A DNA stretch of 64,000 bases. Origin: Gluconacetobacter johannae (GTDB taxonomy: Bacteria; Pseudomonadota; Alphaproteobacteria; Acetobacterales; Acetobacteraceae). The number at the start of each line of letters is the position of its first letter. Positions within the stretch are counted from its first letter, which is position 1. The position numbers and the translations under genes are program-made. Shown piece by piece: positions 25,875 through 33,713 of the stretch. The notes beneath the pieces were generated by a model. The model did not search any database. It saw nothing but the letters and a program-made list of their open reading frames with translations, and was not told the origin of the DNA. The stretch spans positions 1-64,000 of the forward strand of contig NZ_JABEQH010000002.1 of the NCBI RefSeq assembly GCF_014174305.1, in the 5' to 3' direction.

Positions 25875-26608
25875 GACGGATCGGGGCGGAAGGCGCCGGG
25901 CGGGATGTTTCCCGGCACGACATAGGCGTAATCCAGCGCGTCCAGCATCGCCCACAGCACGCCGCACTTGAATTTCAGGGCGTTCAGCACGGCCGCCTGC
26001 TGCTCGGCGGTGCGGGCGTGCTCGCGGACATAGGCGAGGGCGAAGTCGGAATCGCGCGGCGCCTGCGTCAGCCGGGGCTGGAAATAGGCCAGCGTCTCGG
26101 GCGTCACGAAATCATAATGCTGCAGCATCCCCGCCACGCGCTCGCTGATGATGGTGGGGGAAAACAGCTCGGTCAGCGAGGACGCAATGGCTTCCAGGAT
26201 CGACCGGTCGCGCACAAAATCGACATAGGCATCGACGGCGAAGCGCGTCGCCGGAAGCAGCCCGTCCAGGGACTCGACATAGGCCCGGTCCAGCCCCAGC
26301 CCGTCGGTCAGCTTCAGCCAGCGGGCCACGCCGCCGGTGCCGGGCGCGTCGCCGTCATGGTCGACCAGCCGCCGCCGCCATTCCCGCCGCAGCTCCGCCG
26401 TCGGCAGGCGCGCCAGCAGCGTCGCGTCCTTCGCCGGAATCCGGCACTGGTAGTAATAGCGGTTCAGCGCCCAGGCCTGTACCTGCGGCCGGGTCAGCGT
26501 CCCGCCATGCAGCGCCCGATGGAACGGATGCAGGTTGTGGTACCGCTCGGCGCCGATGGCGCGCAGGGCGGCCTCCAGCGCGTCGGGGGAAACAGGCTGG
26601 CTGGTCAT
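25871..26608 (-). CDS. pqqC: PqqC pyrroloquinoline-quinone synthase
   Basis: A 245-residue cofactorless oxidase that performs the final ring closure and oxidation to PQQ using oxygen. The all-helical fold motifs are present: YHNLHPFHRALHGGTL (His ligands of substrate), NRYYYQCRIPAKDA, the VDHDGDAPGTGG loop and ELFSPTIISERV. Length is typical (about 240-250). It lies ten bases after pqqB. Confidence 0.97.
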   Translation of the reverse strand: MTSQPVSPDALEAALRAIGAERYHNLHPFHRALHGGTLTRPQVQAWALNRYYYQCRIPAKDATLLARLPTAELRREWRRRLVDHDGDAPGTGGVARWLKLTDGLGLDRAYVESLDGLLPATRFAVDAYVDFVRDRSILEAIASSLTELFSPTIISERVAGMLQHYDFVTPETLAYFQPRLTQAPRDSDFALAYVREHARTAEQQAAVLNALKFKCGVLWAMLDALDYAYVVPGNIPPGAFRPDPS

Positions 26609-26618
26609 GCCGCGATCC

Positions 26619-27542
26619 TTATGTCGTGAGTCTCATGCCGTCATAAGCGACGTCCCATCCGGCGTCGCGGGCCGCCCGGTGCTCGGGGCTGTCCGCCAGC
26701 AGGACGGGGTTTGAATTGTTGATGTGGATCAGCACCTTGCGCCGGACGTCCAGATCGGCGAACGCGGCAATGGCGCCACCGTCGTCGGCGACGGACATGT
26801 GGCCCATCCGCTGGCCGGTCTTCTGGCCGACACCGGCGCGGATCATCTCGTCATCCCGCCACAGCGTGCCGTCGAAGAACACCAGCTCGGCGCCGCGCAG
26901 GCGCGCGCGCAGGGCGTCGGTCATGCGCGCGCATCCGGGGATGAAGAACGCCTGCCGCGTCCCGTCGGAAATCGCCAGTCCGATCGTCTCGCCATTCTCG
27001 ACGATCGCCGCCGGGTCCGGCCCGCTCTCGGTGTAGAGCGGCACCTTGCCGGGCACCGGAAACGCGGTGATCGTCAGGCCGGCCGGCGCGCCGTCAGGCA
27101 GCGTCAGCGCCCAGGGGACGTCCAGCGGCAGGGCGACGCGGGCGACGACTGCCCGGTCCAGGGCCTCGAAGATCGGGTTGGCGTCCAGCAGGTCCAGCAC
27201 CGGCCGCGTCGCCAGCAGGGTAAAGGGCTGGCGTTCGCGCAGGGTCAGCAGGCCGGTGACGGTATCGACCTCGCCGCCGGTCAGGATCACCCCGGCGATG
27301 GGGGTGGAGCGCAGGCCGTCCCGCGGATGCAGCGCCTCGGTCTGGCCGATCTGCGTACGCAAGTCGGGCGAGGCGTTGACGACGAACCAGTGCCGGCCGT
27401 CGCCGCTGATGGCGATGGAGGCCTGGGTGCGGGCCGGCGCCGCCGGATCTCCGGCCCTGGCGCGCCTGCAGCCGTTGGCGTTGGAATTCCATTGCGGGAA
27501 GCCGCCGCCCGCCGCCGCGCCGAGAACAATGATGTCGATCAT
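26619..27542 (-). CDS. pqqB: PqqB metallo-beta-lactamase-like protein
   Basis: A 307-residue protein of the metallo-hydrolase fold. PqqB is needed for normal PQQ formation and acts as an iron-dependent hydroxylase on the crosslinked intermediate. It begins MIDIIVLGAAAGGGFPQWN, followed by a Cys-containing NGCRRARAG loop, and has the INNSNPVL segment near the C-terminus. The ATG at 27542 gives the standard start. It is separated from pqqA by 56 bases that contain a strong hairpin. Confidence 0.96.
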   Translation of the reverse strand: MIDIIVLGAAAGGGFPQWNSNANGCRRARAGDPAAPARTQASIAISGDGRHWFVVNASPDLRTQIGQTEALHPRDGLRSTPIAGVILTGGEVDTVTGLLTLRERQPFTLLATRPVLDLLDANPIFEALDRAVVARVALPLDVPWALTLPDGAPAGLTITAFPVPGKVPLYTESGPDPAAIVENGETIGLAISDGTRQAFFIPGCARMTDALRARLRGAELVFFDGTLWRDDEMIRAGVGQKTGQRMGHMSVADDGGAIAAFADLDVRRKVLIHINNSNPVLLADSPEHRAARDAGWDVAYDGMRLTT

Positions 27543-27553
27543 GACCGACAGGT

Positions 27554-27590
27554 CTAGAAGAAAATCGCCGCCCGCGCGAGACGGGCGGCG
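27554..27590 (-). terminator. Hairpin between pqqA and pqqB
   Basis: On the minus strand a 9-bp perfect stem (27582-27590 with 27566-27574, seven-base loop) is followed by a T-rich stretch (ATTTTCTTCTAG). This partial terminator lies where many pqq operons reduce read-through. PqqA is a substrate peptide needed in excess over the enzymes. Confidence 0.55.
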
Positions 27591-27598
27591 TGCACGGC

Positions 27599-27679
27599 TT
27601 ATTTCTTTTCGCCGCAAACGTAGGTGTTGATTTCCGCGCCCAGCGGAATTTCGGTGATCTTGGGTGCAGTCCAGGCCAT
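27599..27679 (-). CDS. pqqA: PqqA precursor peptide
   Basis: A 26-residue ribosomal precursor of PQQ. The crosslinked residues Glu16 and Tyr20 are in the exact conserved spacing (E-I-N-T-Y in GAEINTY), and the N-terminus MAWTAPKITEI is typical. A good Shine-Dalgarno (GGAGG) precedes the ATG on the minus strand. It is the first gene of the operon; the 284 bases up to the divergent permease should hold its promoter, which I could not identify clearly. Confidence 0.97.
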   Translation of the reverse strand: MAWTAPKITEIPLGAEINTYVCGEKK

Positions 27680-27963
27680 GATATCCTCCGTCGTCCGGTT
27701 GCCCACAGGGGCGGTGCAGGGGACGATCCCCCTTCCTTGCGGGATGTGAGACCCGATCGCCGGCAGATTCAAGGCCTGATGCGTGCAAATCAACCTTGCG
27801 TGGGCGCGTACGGCCTCACGTTCCTGTGATATGGCCTGTCGTTGCGCGCGGTGCGGGGCACCGATGCGCCGTCACTTGTGCCTTGCGCGCGCGGTGGCGG
27901 AAGACTACCCCCAAGCCAAGGCGCCGGCCGGTCCGGCGGAGCGCCAAGCCATGAGACAGGGCC

Positions 27964-29193
27964 ATGCCGCCTGTACCCGATATCGACGACGCCGCCACCT
28001 TTGAAGCGCATCAGCAGCAGCGCGCGATCGAGGTCGTGCGGCGCAGCCGCATGAGCGTGCAGACGGTGTGCCTGCTGGTCCTGACGATCCTGGCGGTCTT
28101 CTACACCCTGTATTTCGCGGCGGCGATCATCCTGCCCATCGTGCTGGCGCTGGTGGTGAACCTGCTGCTGTCGGCGCCGATGCGGATGCTGCATTTCCGC
28201 CTGCGCCTGCCCAAGACATTGGCGGCGCTGCTGCTGATCCTGTGCGTGTTCGGGGTCGTGGGCGCCATCGGGACGGCGATTTCCGTCCCCGCGGCCGGCT
28301 GGATCGCCCGCGCCCCGCAGACGATGGCGGCGCTGCAGGCCCACCTGGTGGTGCTGCGCGGCCCGATCCAGATGATCCAGGCGGCCAACGACCGTATCGC
28401 GAACTTCCTGTCGGTCGTCGGCGGCCAGCGCAGCCATGGCGGCGGCGCGCAGGTCGTGCTGCTGGCGCCGTCATCGACGCCCGGCGGGGGGCTGGGCACG
28501 TTCGGTTCCAGCGTCCTGCTGGGCACCCGCGCCTTCGTCGGGCAGCTGTTCACGATGATGCTGATGCTGTTCTTCCTGCTGGCGCAGGGCGACAGCCTGC
28601 TGCGCCGCTTCGTCGAGATCATGCCGACATTCGCCGACAAGCGCCGCGCGGTGCAGATCGCCTATCAGATCGAACGCAACGTCTCGTTGTACCTGACCAC
28701 GATCACGATCATCAACGTGCTGGTGGGGCTGGCGAACATGGTGCAATGCTGGGTGTTCGGCCTGCCCAACCCGCTGCTGTGGGGGGTGGTCGCGTTCCTG
28801 CTGAACTATATCCCCATCATCGGGCCGATGACCGGCATCGTGGTCTATTTCGTGGTCAGCCTGTTCGTCTTTCCCTCGATCCTGCAGGCGCTGCTGCCGC
28901 CGGCGGTCTATCTGTGCATCCACCTGATGGAAGGCGAGACGATCACCCCCATGGTGCTGGCCCGCCGCTTCACCCTGAACCCGGTGCTGGTCATGGGCTC
29001 GCTGATGTTCTGGGACTGGCTGTGGGGCGTGTGGGGGGCGTTCCTGTCGGTCCCGCTGCTGGCGGTCTTCAAGATCATCTGCGACCATGTCGACGTGCTG
29101 ACGCCGATCGGCCATATCGTCGGTGGCCCCACGCGCCCGCGCACGGTCCAGTCCGCGATAATGCCCGGACGCTCGAAATGGCACGCGGACTGA
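27964..29193 (+). CDS. AI-2E family (PerM-like) membrane permease
   Basis: A 409-residue inner-membrane protein of the AI-2E/PerM family. Two hydrophobic spans lie near residues 35-75, then a third, a soluble loop (about 110-180), and a cluster of five spans in the C-terminal half containing the conserved LNYIPIIGPMTGI and LMFWDWLWGVWGAFLSVPLL motifs. Members export or exchange small solutes (a quorum signal, peptides or Na+/H+ in different cases). The role here is unknown. It is divergent from pqqA. Confidence 0.85.
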   Translation: MPPVPDIDDAATFEAHQQQRAIEVVRRSRMSVQTVCLLVLTILAVFYTLYFAAAIILPIVLALVVNLLLSAPMRMLHFRLRLPKTLAALLLILCVFGVVGAIGTAISVPAAGWIARAPQTMAALQAHLVVLRGPIQMIQAANDRIANFLSVVGGQRSHGGGAQVVLLAPSSTPGGGLGTFGSSVLLGTRAFVGQLFTMMLMLFFLLAQGDSLLRRFVEIMPTFADKRRAVQIAYQIERNVSLYLTTITIINVLVGLANMVQCWVFGLPNPLLWGVVAFLLNYIPIIGPMTGIVVYFVVSLFVFPSILQALLPPAVYLCIHLMEGETITPMVLARRFTLNPVLVMGSLMFWDWLWGVWGAFLSVPLLAVFKIICDHVDVLTPIGHIVGGPTRPRTVQSAIMPGRSKWHAD

Positions 29194-29228
29194 CGTGACA
29201 GGCCCCGGGGCGGATCTTCAACAGGCTC

Positions 29229-29981
29229 TCAGGCGTCGCCGCTGGCCAGGGCTTCCAGCCGCGGCATCGCGGCGATGTGGATGGCGTGGCCCTTGCCGAT
29301 GGCGATCATGCCCTCGCGGCGCAGCCAGCTCAGTGTCCGGCTGACGGTCTCGATCGTCAGGCCCAGGTAATCGGCGATGTCCGCGCGGGTCATCGGCAGG
29401 GGGACGACCCCGGTGGGGTCCAGGGCGTCCTGCATGCGGTCCAGCAGGAAGCTCGCCACCCGTTCGCGCGCGGTCTTGCGGCCCAGCAGCAGCATCTGGT
29501 TCTGGGCCGCGACCAGCTCGTTCGATGCTTCCTCCAGCAGGCGGCGCTCCATCCGGGGGAAATCGTCCAGCAGATGCCGCATCCGCGCGCGCGAAAACCG
29601 GCACAGCCTTACGGTGTCCAGCGCTTCGGCCCCGAAGGCGTAATGGTCGGATACCGCCAGCCCCAGGAAATGGCCCGTCCCGGCAAAGCCGGTGATCTGC
29701 CGCCGCCCGTCCGGCAGCGCCTTGAACAGCTTGACGGTCCCCGAGGTGATATTGAAGAAATCGGTCGCCGGCCCGCCTTCCTCGATGAAGCAGCGGCCCG
29801 GCAGCACCAGCGTCTCGACCGCCGTTTCCGCCAGCCGGGCGATATCGGCATCGTCCACGACGCTGCACACGCTACGGGCGCGGACGCCGCAGGTCAGGCA
29901 GTATTCCGGGCTGCGATGCGCGCCAGCCAGGGCGATACGGCGGGGCCGGGCCTCGAACTGGCAGGTGGTCTGGTCAGGCAT
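29229..29981 (-). CDS. fnrN: FnrN-type oxygen-sensing regulator (Crp/Fnr family)
   Basis: A 250-residue cytoplasmic activator. Candidate [4Fe-4S] ligands are C28, C31 and C39 (C-x2-C-x7-C, the FnrN spacing) plus C127 in the cyclic-nucleotide-like domain. The C-terminal helix-turn-helix reads DIADYLGLTIETVSRTLSWLRREG, with the E-x2-SR recognition residues of FNR. A perfect FNR box (TTGAT-N4-ATCAA) lies 113 bases upstream, suggesting autoregulation. It would turn on genes when oxygen falls. The symbol is given by type; it could equally be called fnrL or fnr. Confidence 0.9.
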   Translation of the reverse strand: MPDQTTCQFEARPRRIALAGAHRSPEYCLTCGVRARSVCSVVDDADIARLAETAVETLVLPGRCFIEEGGPATDFFNITSGTVKLFKALPDGRRQITGFAGTGHFLGLAVSDHYAFGAEALDTVRLCRFSRARMRHLLDDFPRMERRLLEEASNELVAAQNQMLLLGRKTARERVASFLLDRMQDALDPTGVVPLPMTRADIADYLGLTIETVSRTLSWLRREGMIAIGKGHAIHIAAMPRLEALASGDA

Positions 29982-30093
29982 TGTGCTCCGGGCTCCTCCC
30001 GGTTCAAACCCGTCCGGGGTGGACGGGCCAGTGGTCCGCCGGGGGGCAGGGCTCCCCGGCGGGACACGACATCGGCGCAGGATGCGACCAGAG

Positions 30094-30107
30094 TTGATCT
30101 GAATCAA
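30094..30107. promoter_or_regulatory. Perfect FNR box (anaerobox)
   Basis: TTGAT-CTGA-ATCAA matches the FNR consensus at every fixed base. It lies between fnrN (start 29981, minus) and the small acetyltransferase-like gene (start about 30171, plus), so it may control either or both. Confidence 0.8.
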
Positions 30108-30170
30108 TGCCCGAAAGGGCCGTGATCGCGAGCGTCCCCCGGCAATGACAGGAAGAAGGCCGGGCCGCCG

Positions 30171-30650
30171 TTGGACAAATATGCCTCCCGCATTGTCGTC
30201 GACCTGCTGCGGCCCGACGACATTGCCCTGCTCTATCCCCTCGTCCGGTCGGCCTTTCCGGCAATGGACCGTAGCCTGTGGATGCGTACCGCGCGGCGCG
30301 CCGCACGGCCCGGCCCCCGCCTGCGGCAGGGGATGCTGGTGGCGCGCCACGGCGCCGGTGGCTTTCCCTGCGGCCTGATATCCTTTCATTGCGACGCAGA
30401 TATGCGTTTCGGCCGGGTTCTGACGGCCGAGCATTTCATCGTCCTGACCTTCGGCGATGACGGGGCGGTGCTGGACGCCTTCCTGCCGGCGCTGGACGCC
30501 CTTGCGCGGCAGGCCCGCTGCGGCGCGGTCCGGACGATGATTCCGGGCGCCGCGCCGGCATTGCGGGCCGGCCTGGCGGCGCGGGGCCACCGGGAAGCGG
30601 GCGCCGTCACGGTGCGGCTGGTGGCGGATCCACCCGCCGGAGCATCTTGA
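30171..30650 (+). CDS. Putative GNAT-type acetyltransferase-like protein
   Basis: A 159-residue protein beginning with a TTG codon (30171), preceded by AGGAAGAAGG at about 30150-30160. The segment DLLRPDDIALLYPLVRSAFPAMDRSLWMRTARR resembles the opening of GNAT N-acetyltransferases, and a GHREAG piece near the C-terminus fits the final strand region. The acetyl-CoA-binding Q/RxxGxG/A loop is not clear, so this is a weak family call. It sits just downstream of the perfect FNR box and its stop overlaps the next FNR-like box. Function unknown, possibly part of the oxygen-response block. Confidence 0.5.
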   Translation: MDKYASRIVVDLLRPDDIALLYPLVRSAFPAMDRSLWMRTARRAARPGPRLRQGMLVARHGAGGFPCGLISFHCDADMRFGRVLTAEHFIVLTFGDDGAVLDAFLPALDALARQARCGAVRTMIPGAAPALRAGLAARGHREAGAVTVRLVADPPAGAS

Positions 30651-30660
30651 TTCATGTCAA
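30647..30660 (+). promoter_or_regulatory. FNR-like box upstream of ompW-hemN
   Basis: TTGAT-TCAT-GTCAA differs from the FNR consensus at one base. A TATAAA at 30714-30719 could be the -10; the box centre would then lie about 71 bases before the predicted start, an accepted class I distance. It overlaps the stop codon of the preceding gene. Confidence 0.6.
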
Positions 30661-30739
30661 GGCGGCATGCGGGTGCCCGTGATCTTTGCCTGACCACACG
30701 ATGTGTTCATCGCTATAAAGATCAAGAGGCCTGAAACGA

Positions 30740-31540
30740 ATGAAACTGACCCGTAGCCTTGCCTTCCAGTTGGCGGCCGGCATGGCGATGCTGGCGCCCA
30801 TCACGGGATACGCGCAGACCGCCACCCCGTCGGCCTACGTGAACGCGCCGGTCGTCGCCCCGGTTGTCGCGCCGCCGTCCGCGCATGGCGGGCACTGCGG
30901 GCTGTTCGAAACCTGCGCCAGCACCAAGATCGGCCTGGGCAAGGGCGACTTCCTGATCCGCCTGTCGGCGCTGGGCGTGATGCCCGAAGACCGCGACAGC
31001 AAGCTGTGGGTCGCCGGGGCGGCGGTGCCGGGCCGGATCAAGACCACCCGCCAGGTGATGCCGGAACTGACGTTCGAATATTTCTTCACCGACAACCTGT
31101 CGGTTGACCTGATCGCCGCCAGCACGCGGCACGAGGTCGCGGCCGAGGACGTGGGCGGCTCCGCCCATGTCGATGTCGGCAGCGCCTGGGTCCTGCCGCC
31201 GACCGTGACGTTCGCCTGGCATTTCCGTCCGCACAAGCGCTTCAACCCCTATGTGGGCGTTGGCGGCACGATGGCCTGGTTCCACAACGTCTCTCCGGCC
31301 GGCGGCCTGGTGCAGAAGCTGAATGTCGGCTTCACCGGCGGCCCGTCGGTCAATGCCGGCTTCGACTACCAGCTGGTCGGCAACTGGTTCTTCAACTTCG
31401 ACGTCAAGCAGATGTTCATGCGTATGCATGCCTGGGCGAACGATCGCGGCGGCGTCGATGGCGCCGGTCATCCGTTCATCCGGGCGCATGATTCGCTCGA
31501 CCCGACGGTCGTCGGCGCCGGTATCGAATACCGGTTCTGA
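30740..31540 (+). CDS. ompW: OmpW family outer-membrane protein
   Basis: A 266-residue outer-membrane eight-strand barrel. A signal peptide ends near ITGYAQ. The mature protein has an Ala/Pro/Val spacer, then GDFLIRLSALGVMPED, PELTFEYFFTDNLSVDLIAA, FRPHKRFNPYVGVGG and a C-terminal VGAGIEYRF ending in Phe, all family features. OmpW porins carry small hydrophobic molecules and are under FNR control in several bacteria. AAGAGG precedes the ATG. The hemN start codon follows after four bases, so they form one operon. Confidence 0.92.
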   Translation: MKLTRSLAFQLAAGMAMLAPITGYAQTATPSAYVNAPVVAPVVAPPSAHGGHCGLFETCASTKIGLGKGDFLIRLSALGVMPEDRDSKLWVAGAAVPGRIKTTRQVMPELTFEYFFTDNLSVDLIAASTRHEVAAEDVGGSAHVDVGSAWVLPPTVTFAWHFRPHKRFNPYVGVGGTMAWFHNVSPAGGLVQKLNVGFTGGPSVNAGFDYQLVGNWFFNFDVKQMFMRMHAWANDRGGVDGAGHPFIRAHDSLDPTVVGAGIEYRF

Positions 31541-31544
31541 TCCC

Positions 31545-32915
31545 GTGACCGCGGTGGTTTCTCCCGACCTCCTGTCCCGGTACGGGGGGAACCTGCCGCG
31601 CTATACCAGCTACCCGACGGCGGCGCAGTTCACCGGGGATATCGGCCCGGCGGACGCCGATGCCTGGCTGCGCGCCGTCCCGACGGGGGCGGCGCTGTCG
31701 CTGTATCTGCATGTGCCGTTCTGCGATGCGCTGTGCCTGTTCTGCGGGTGCAACACCGCCGTGATGCGTAACCCCGACGGGCGGGCTGCCTACGGCGCGC
31801 TGTTGATCGACGAGCTGTCGCGCGTGGCCGAACGGCTCGGCCCCGGGCGCCCGGTGTCGCATGTGCAATGGGGCGGCGGCACGCCCACCACATTGCCGCC
31901 CGGCACCCTGCGGCAGGTCATGCAGACCATCCGCCGCCTGTTCAGCGTCGAGGACAGCGCCGAAATCGCCATCGAACTCGACCCCCGCTACCTGCCCGAC
32001 GACTATCCGCCCCTGCTGGGGGCGCTGGGCTTCAATCGCGTCAGCCTTGGCGTGCAGGACCTCGACCCCGAGGTGCAGCGCGCCTGCGGCCGGATCCAGA
32101 GCCACGCACAGACCGCGGACTGCATCCGGCGGGTGCGCGACGCCGGTATCCGGTCCGTCAATATCGACCTGATCTACGGCCTGCCGCACCAGACCGAGCA
32201 GGGTGTCGGCGACACCGCCGCCTCGGTCGCGGCCCTGCGCCCCGACCGGCTGGCGGTGTTCGGCTACGCCCACGTGCCCTGGAAGCAGAAGCGGCAGGCC
32301 CTGCTGCCCGCCCCCGCCCTGCCCGGCCCGGCCGACCGCCTGGCCCAGCGCGCGCGGATCGACGCGGTGCTGCGCCGCGCGGGCTATCGGGCCATCGGGC
32401 TGGACCATTACGCGCGGCCGGCCGACCGCATGGCCCTGGCCGCCGAGGCCGGAACGCTGCGCCGCAATTTCCAGGGCTATACCGTCGATCCGGCGTCGGT
32501 GCTGGTCGGCGTCGGCGCCTCGGCGATTTCCGCCTTCGGGCCGGGCCTGACCCAGAATGCGACGACCACCGCCGCCTATGCCCGGCTGCTGGCCGACCCC
32601 GAGCGCATCCTGCCGGTCGTGCGCGGCGTGCGCCGCACCGCCCAGGACCGGCTGCGGGCCGACGTGATCGAGGCGCTGATGTGCGACCTGCGCGCCGACC
32701 TGGCCGATATCGCCCGTCGCCACGCCGCGCCGGACGATTGCTTCGCGGACGCCGCGCCCGCGCTGGGACAGTTGGCGGCGGACGGGTTCGTGACGCTGGA
32801 CGGCCCGGTGATCCGCGTCACCGAAGCCGGACGGCCGTTCCTGCGTACGGTCGCCGCCCTGTTCGACGCCTACCGCGCGCCCGCCGACGTGACACGGCAT
32901 GCCGCCGCCATCTGA
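31545..32915 (+). CDS. hemN: Oxygen-independent coproporphyrinogen III dehydrogenase
   Basis: A 456-residue radical SAM enzyme that converts coproporphyrinogen III to protoporphyrinogen IX without oxygen in heme synthesis. The iron-sulfur and SAM ligands are C60, C64, C67 and C69 in CDALCLFCGC. N-terminal RYTSYPTA, GGGTPTTLPP, and LIYGLPHQT are HemN marks. The start is GTG at 31545, four bases after the ompW stop; no in-frame ATG is nearby. It lies behind an FNR-like box, which fits the need for heme at low oxygen. Confidence 0.95.
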   Translation: MTAVVSPDLLSRYGGNLPRYTSYPTAAQFTGDIGPADADAWLRAVPTGAALSLYLHVPFCDALCLFCGCNTAVMRNPDGRAAYGALLIDELSRVAERLGPGRPVSHVQWGGGTPTTLPPGTLRQVMQTIRRLFSVEDSAEIAIELDPRYLPDDYPPLLGALGFNRVSLGVQDLDPEVQRACGRIQSHAQTADCIRRVRDAGIRSVNIDLIYGLPHQTEQGVGDTAASVAALRPDRLAVFGYAHVPWKQKRQALLPAPALPGPADRLAQRARIDAVLRRAGYRAIGLDHYARPADRMALAAEAGTLRRNFQGYTVDPASVLVGVGASAISAFGPGLTQNATTTAAYARLLADPERILPVVRGVRRTAQDRLRADVIEALMCDLRADLADIARRHAAPDDCFADAAPALGQLAADGFVTLDGPVIRVTEAGRPFLRTVAALFDAYRAPADVTRHAAAI

Positions 32916-33579
32916 ACAGAGCGATGTGAGTCCGGCCGGGGCGGCGCGGGCCTGCCTCGCCGCGTCGCTGGCTGCGGCGCGCGGCGGGGACTGGCCGTTC
33001 GCGCACTGGACGCTGGCCGACCTGCTGCCGCCCGCCTGCGTGGCGGCCCTGCTGGACTGGGACCCCGGCCGCGCGGCCCAGGGCGGCGACACCGGCGGCC
33101 GGCGTGAGGCCCGGAATGCCGATCGGGTCTTCGTCACCCCGTCCCAACGCGCGCGGGTCCCTGGCCTGGCCGTCCTGGCCGACATGTTCGACGCCCCCGC
33201 GACGCGGCAGGCGCTGGCGGGCCTGTGCGGCGCGCGGCTGGCGGGGACGGCGCTGCGGCTGGAACTGTGCCTGGACACGGACGGGTTCTGGCTGGAACCC
33301 CATACCGATATCGGGGCCAAGAAGCTGACGCTTCTGGTGTCGCTGTCGACCGATGCCGATGCCGCCGACTGGGGGACCGACCTGATGACCGGCGATGGGC
33401 GCGCCGTCGCCCGGGCGTCCGGGGCATTCAATTCCGGCCTGCTGTTCGTGCCGGCTTCCGATAGCTGGCACGGGTTTGTGCGCCGCCCCATCCGGGGCCT
33501 GCGCCGGTCGCTGATCGTCAATTTCGTCGGCCCGGAATGGTGCGCCACCCATGAACTGGCCTTCGGCCCGACGGGCTGA
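32899..33579 (+). CDS. 2-oxoglutarate/Fe(II) oxygenase-like protein
   Basis: A 226-residue protein that overlaps hemN by 17 bases. The double-stranded beta-helix oxygenase marks are present: an HxD pair in EPHTDIGAKKLTLLVSLS and a distal His in SWHGF, followed by Arg in GLRRSLIVNF that would bind 2-oxoglutarate. Such proteins hydroxylate small molecules or proteins using oxygen. A position in a probable low-oxygen operon is unusual and hints at a sensing or repair role (inference). The substrate is unknown. Confidence 0.7.
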   Translation: MPPPSEQSDVSPAGAARACLAASLAAARGGDWPFAHWTLADLLPPACVAALLDWDPGRAAQGGDTGGRREARNADRVFVTPSQRARVPGLAVLADMFDAPATRQALAGLCGARLAGTALRLELCLDTDGFWLEPHTDIGAKKLTLLVSLSTDADAADWGTDLMTGDGRAVARASGAFNSGLLFVPASDSWHGFVRRPIRGLRRSLIVNFVGPEWCATHELAFGPTG

Positions 33580-33581
33580 TT

Positions 33582-33618
33582 CCCGGCCGGCGGCCGGGCA
33601 CGCCACGGTCATTTTTTT
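33582..33618 (+). terminator. Possible terminator after the dioxygenase gene
   Basis: CCCGGCC/GGCCGGG (33582-33588 with 33592-33598) around a GGC loop, and a T7 run at 33612-33618. The T run starts 13 bases after the stem, farther than usual, so this is uncertain. Confidence 0.3.
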
Positions 33619-33713
33619 GCTTTTCGGCCCGGTTCGGTTCTAGGAATGCATCCAGGATTTTCCACCCAGGCCGTGGCTCCCCCCGATCATGGCGCAGCAG
33701 GACCGAGAGAGGT

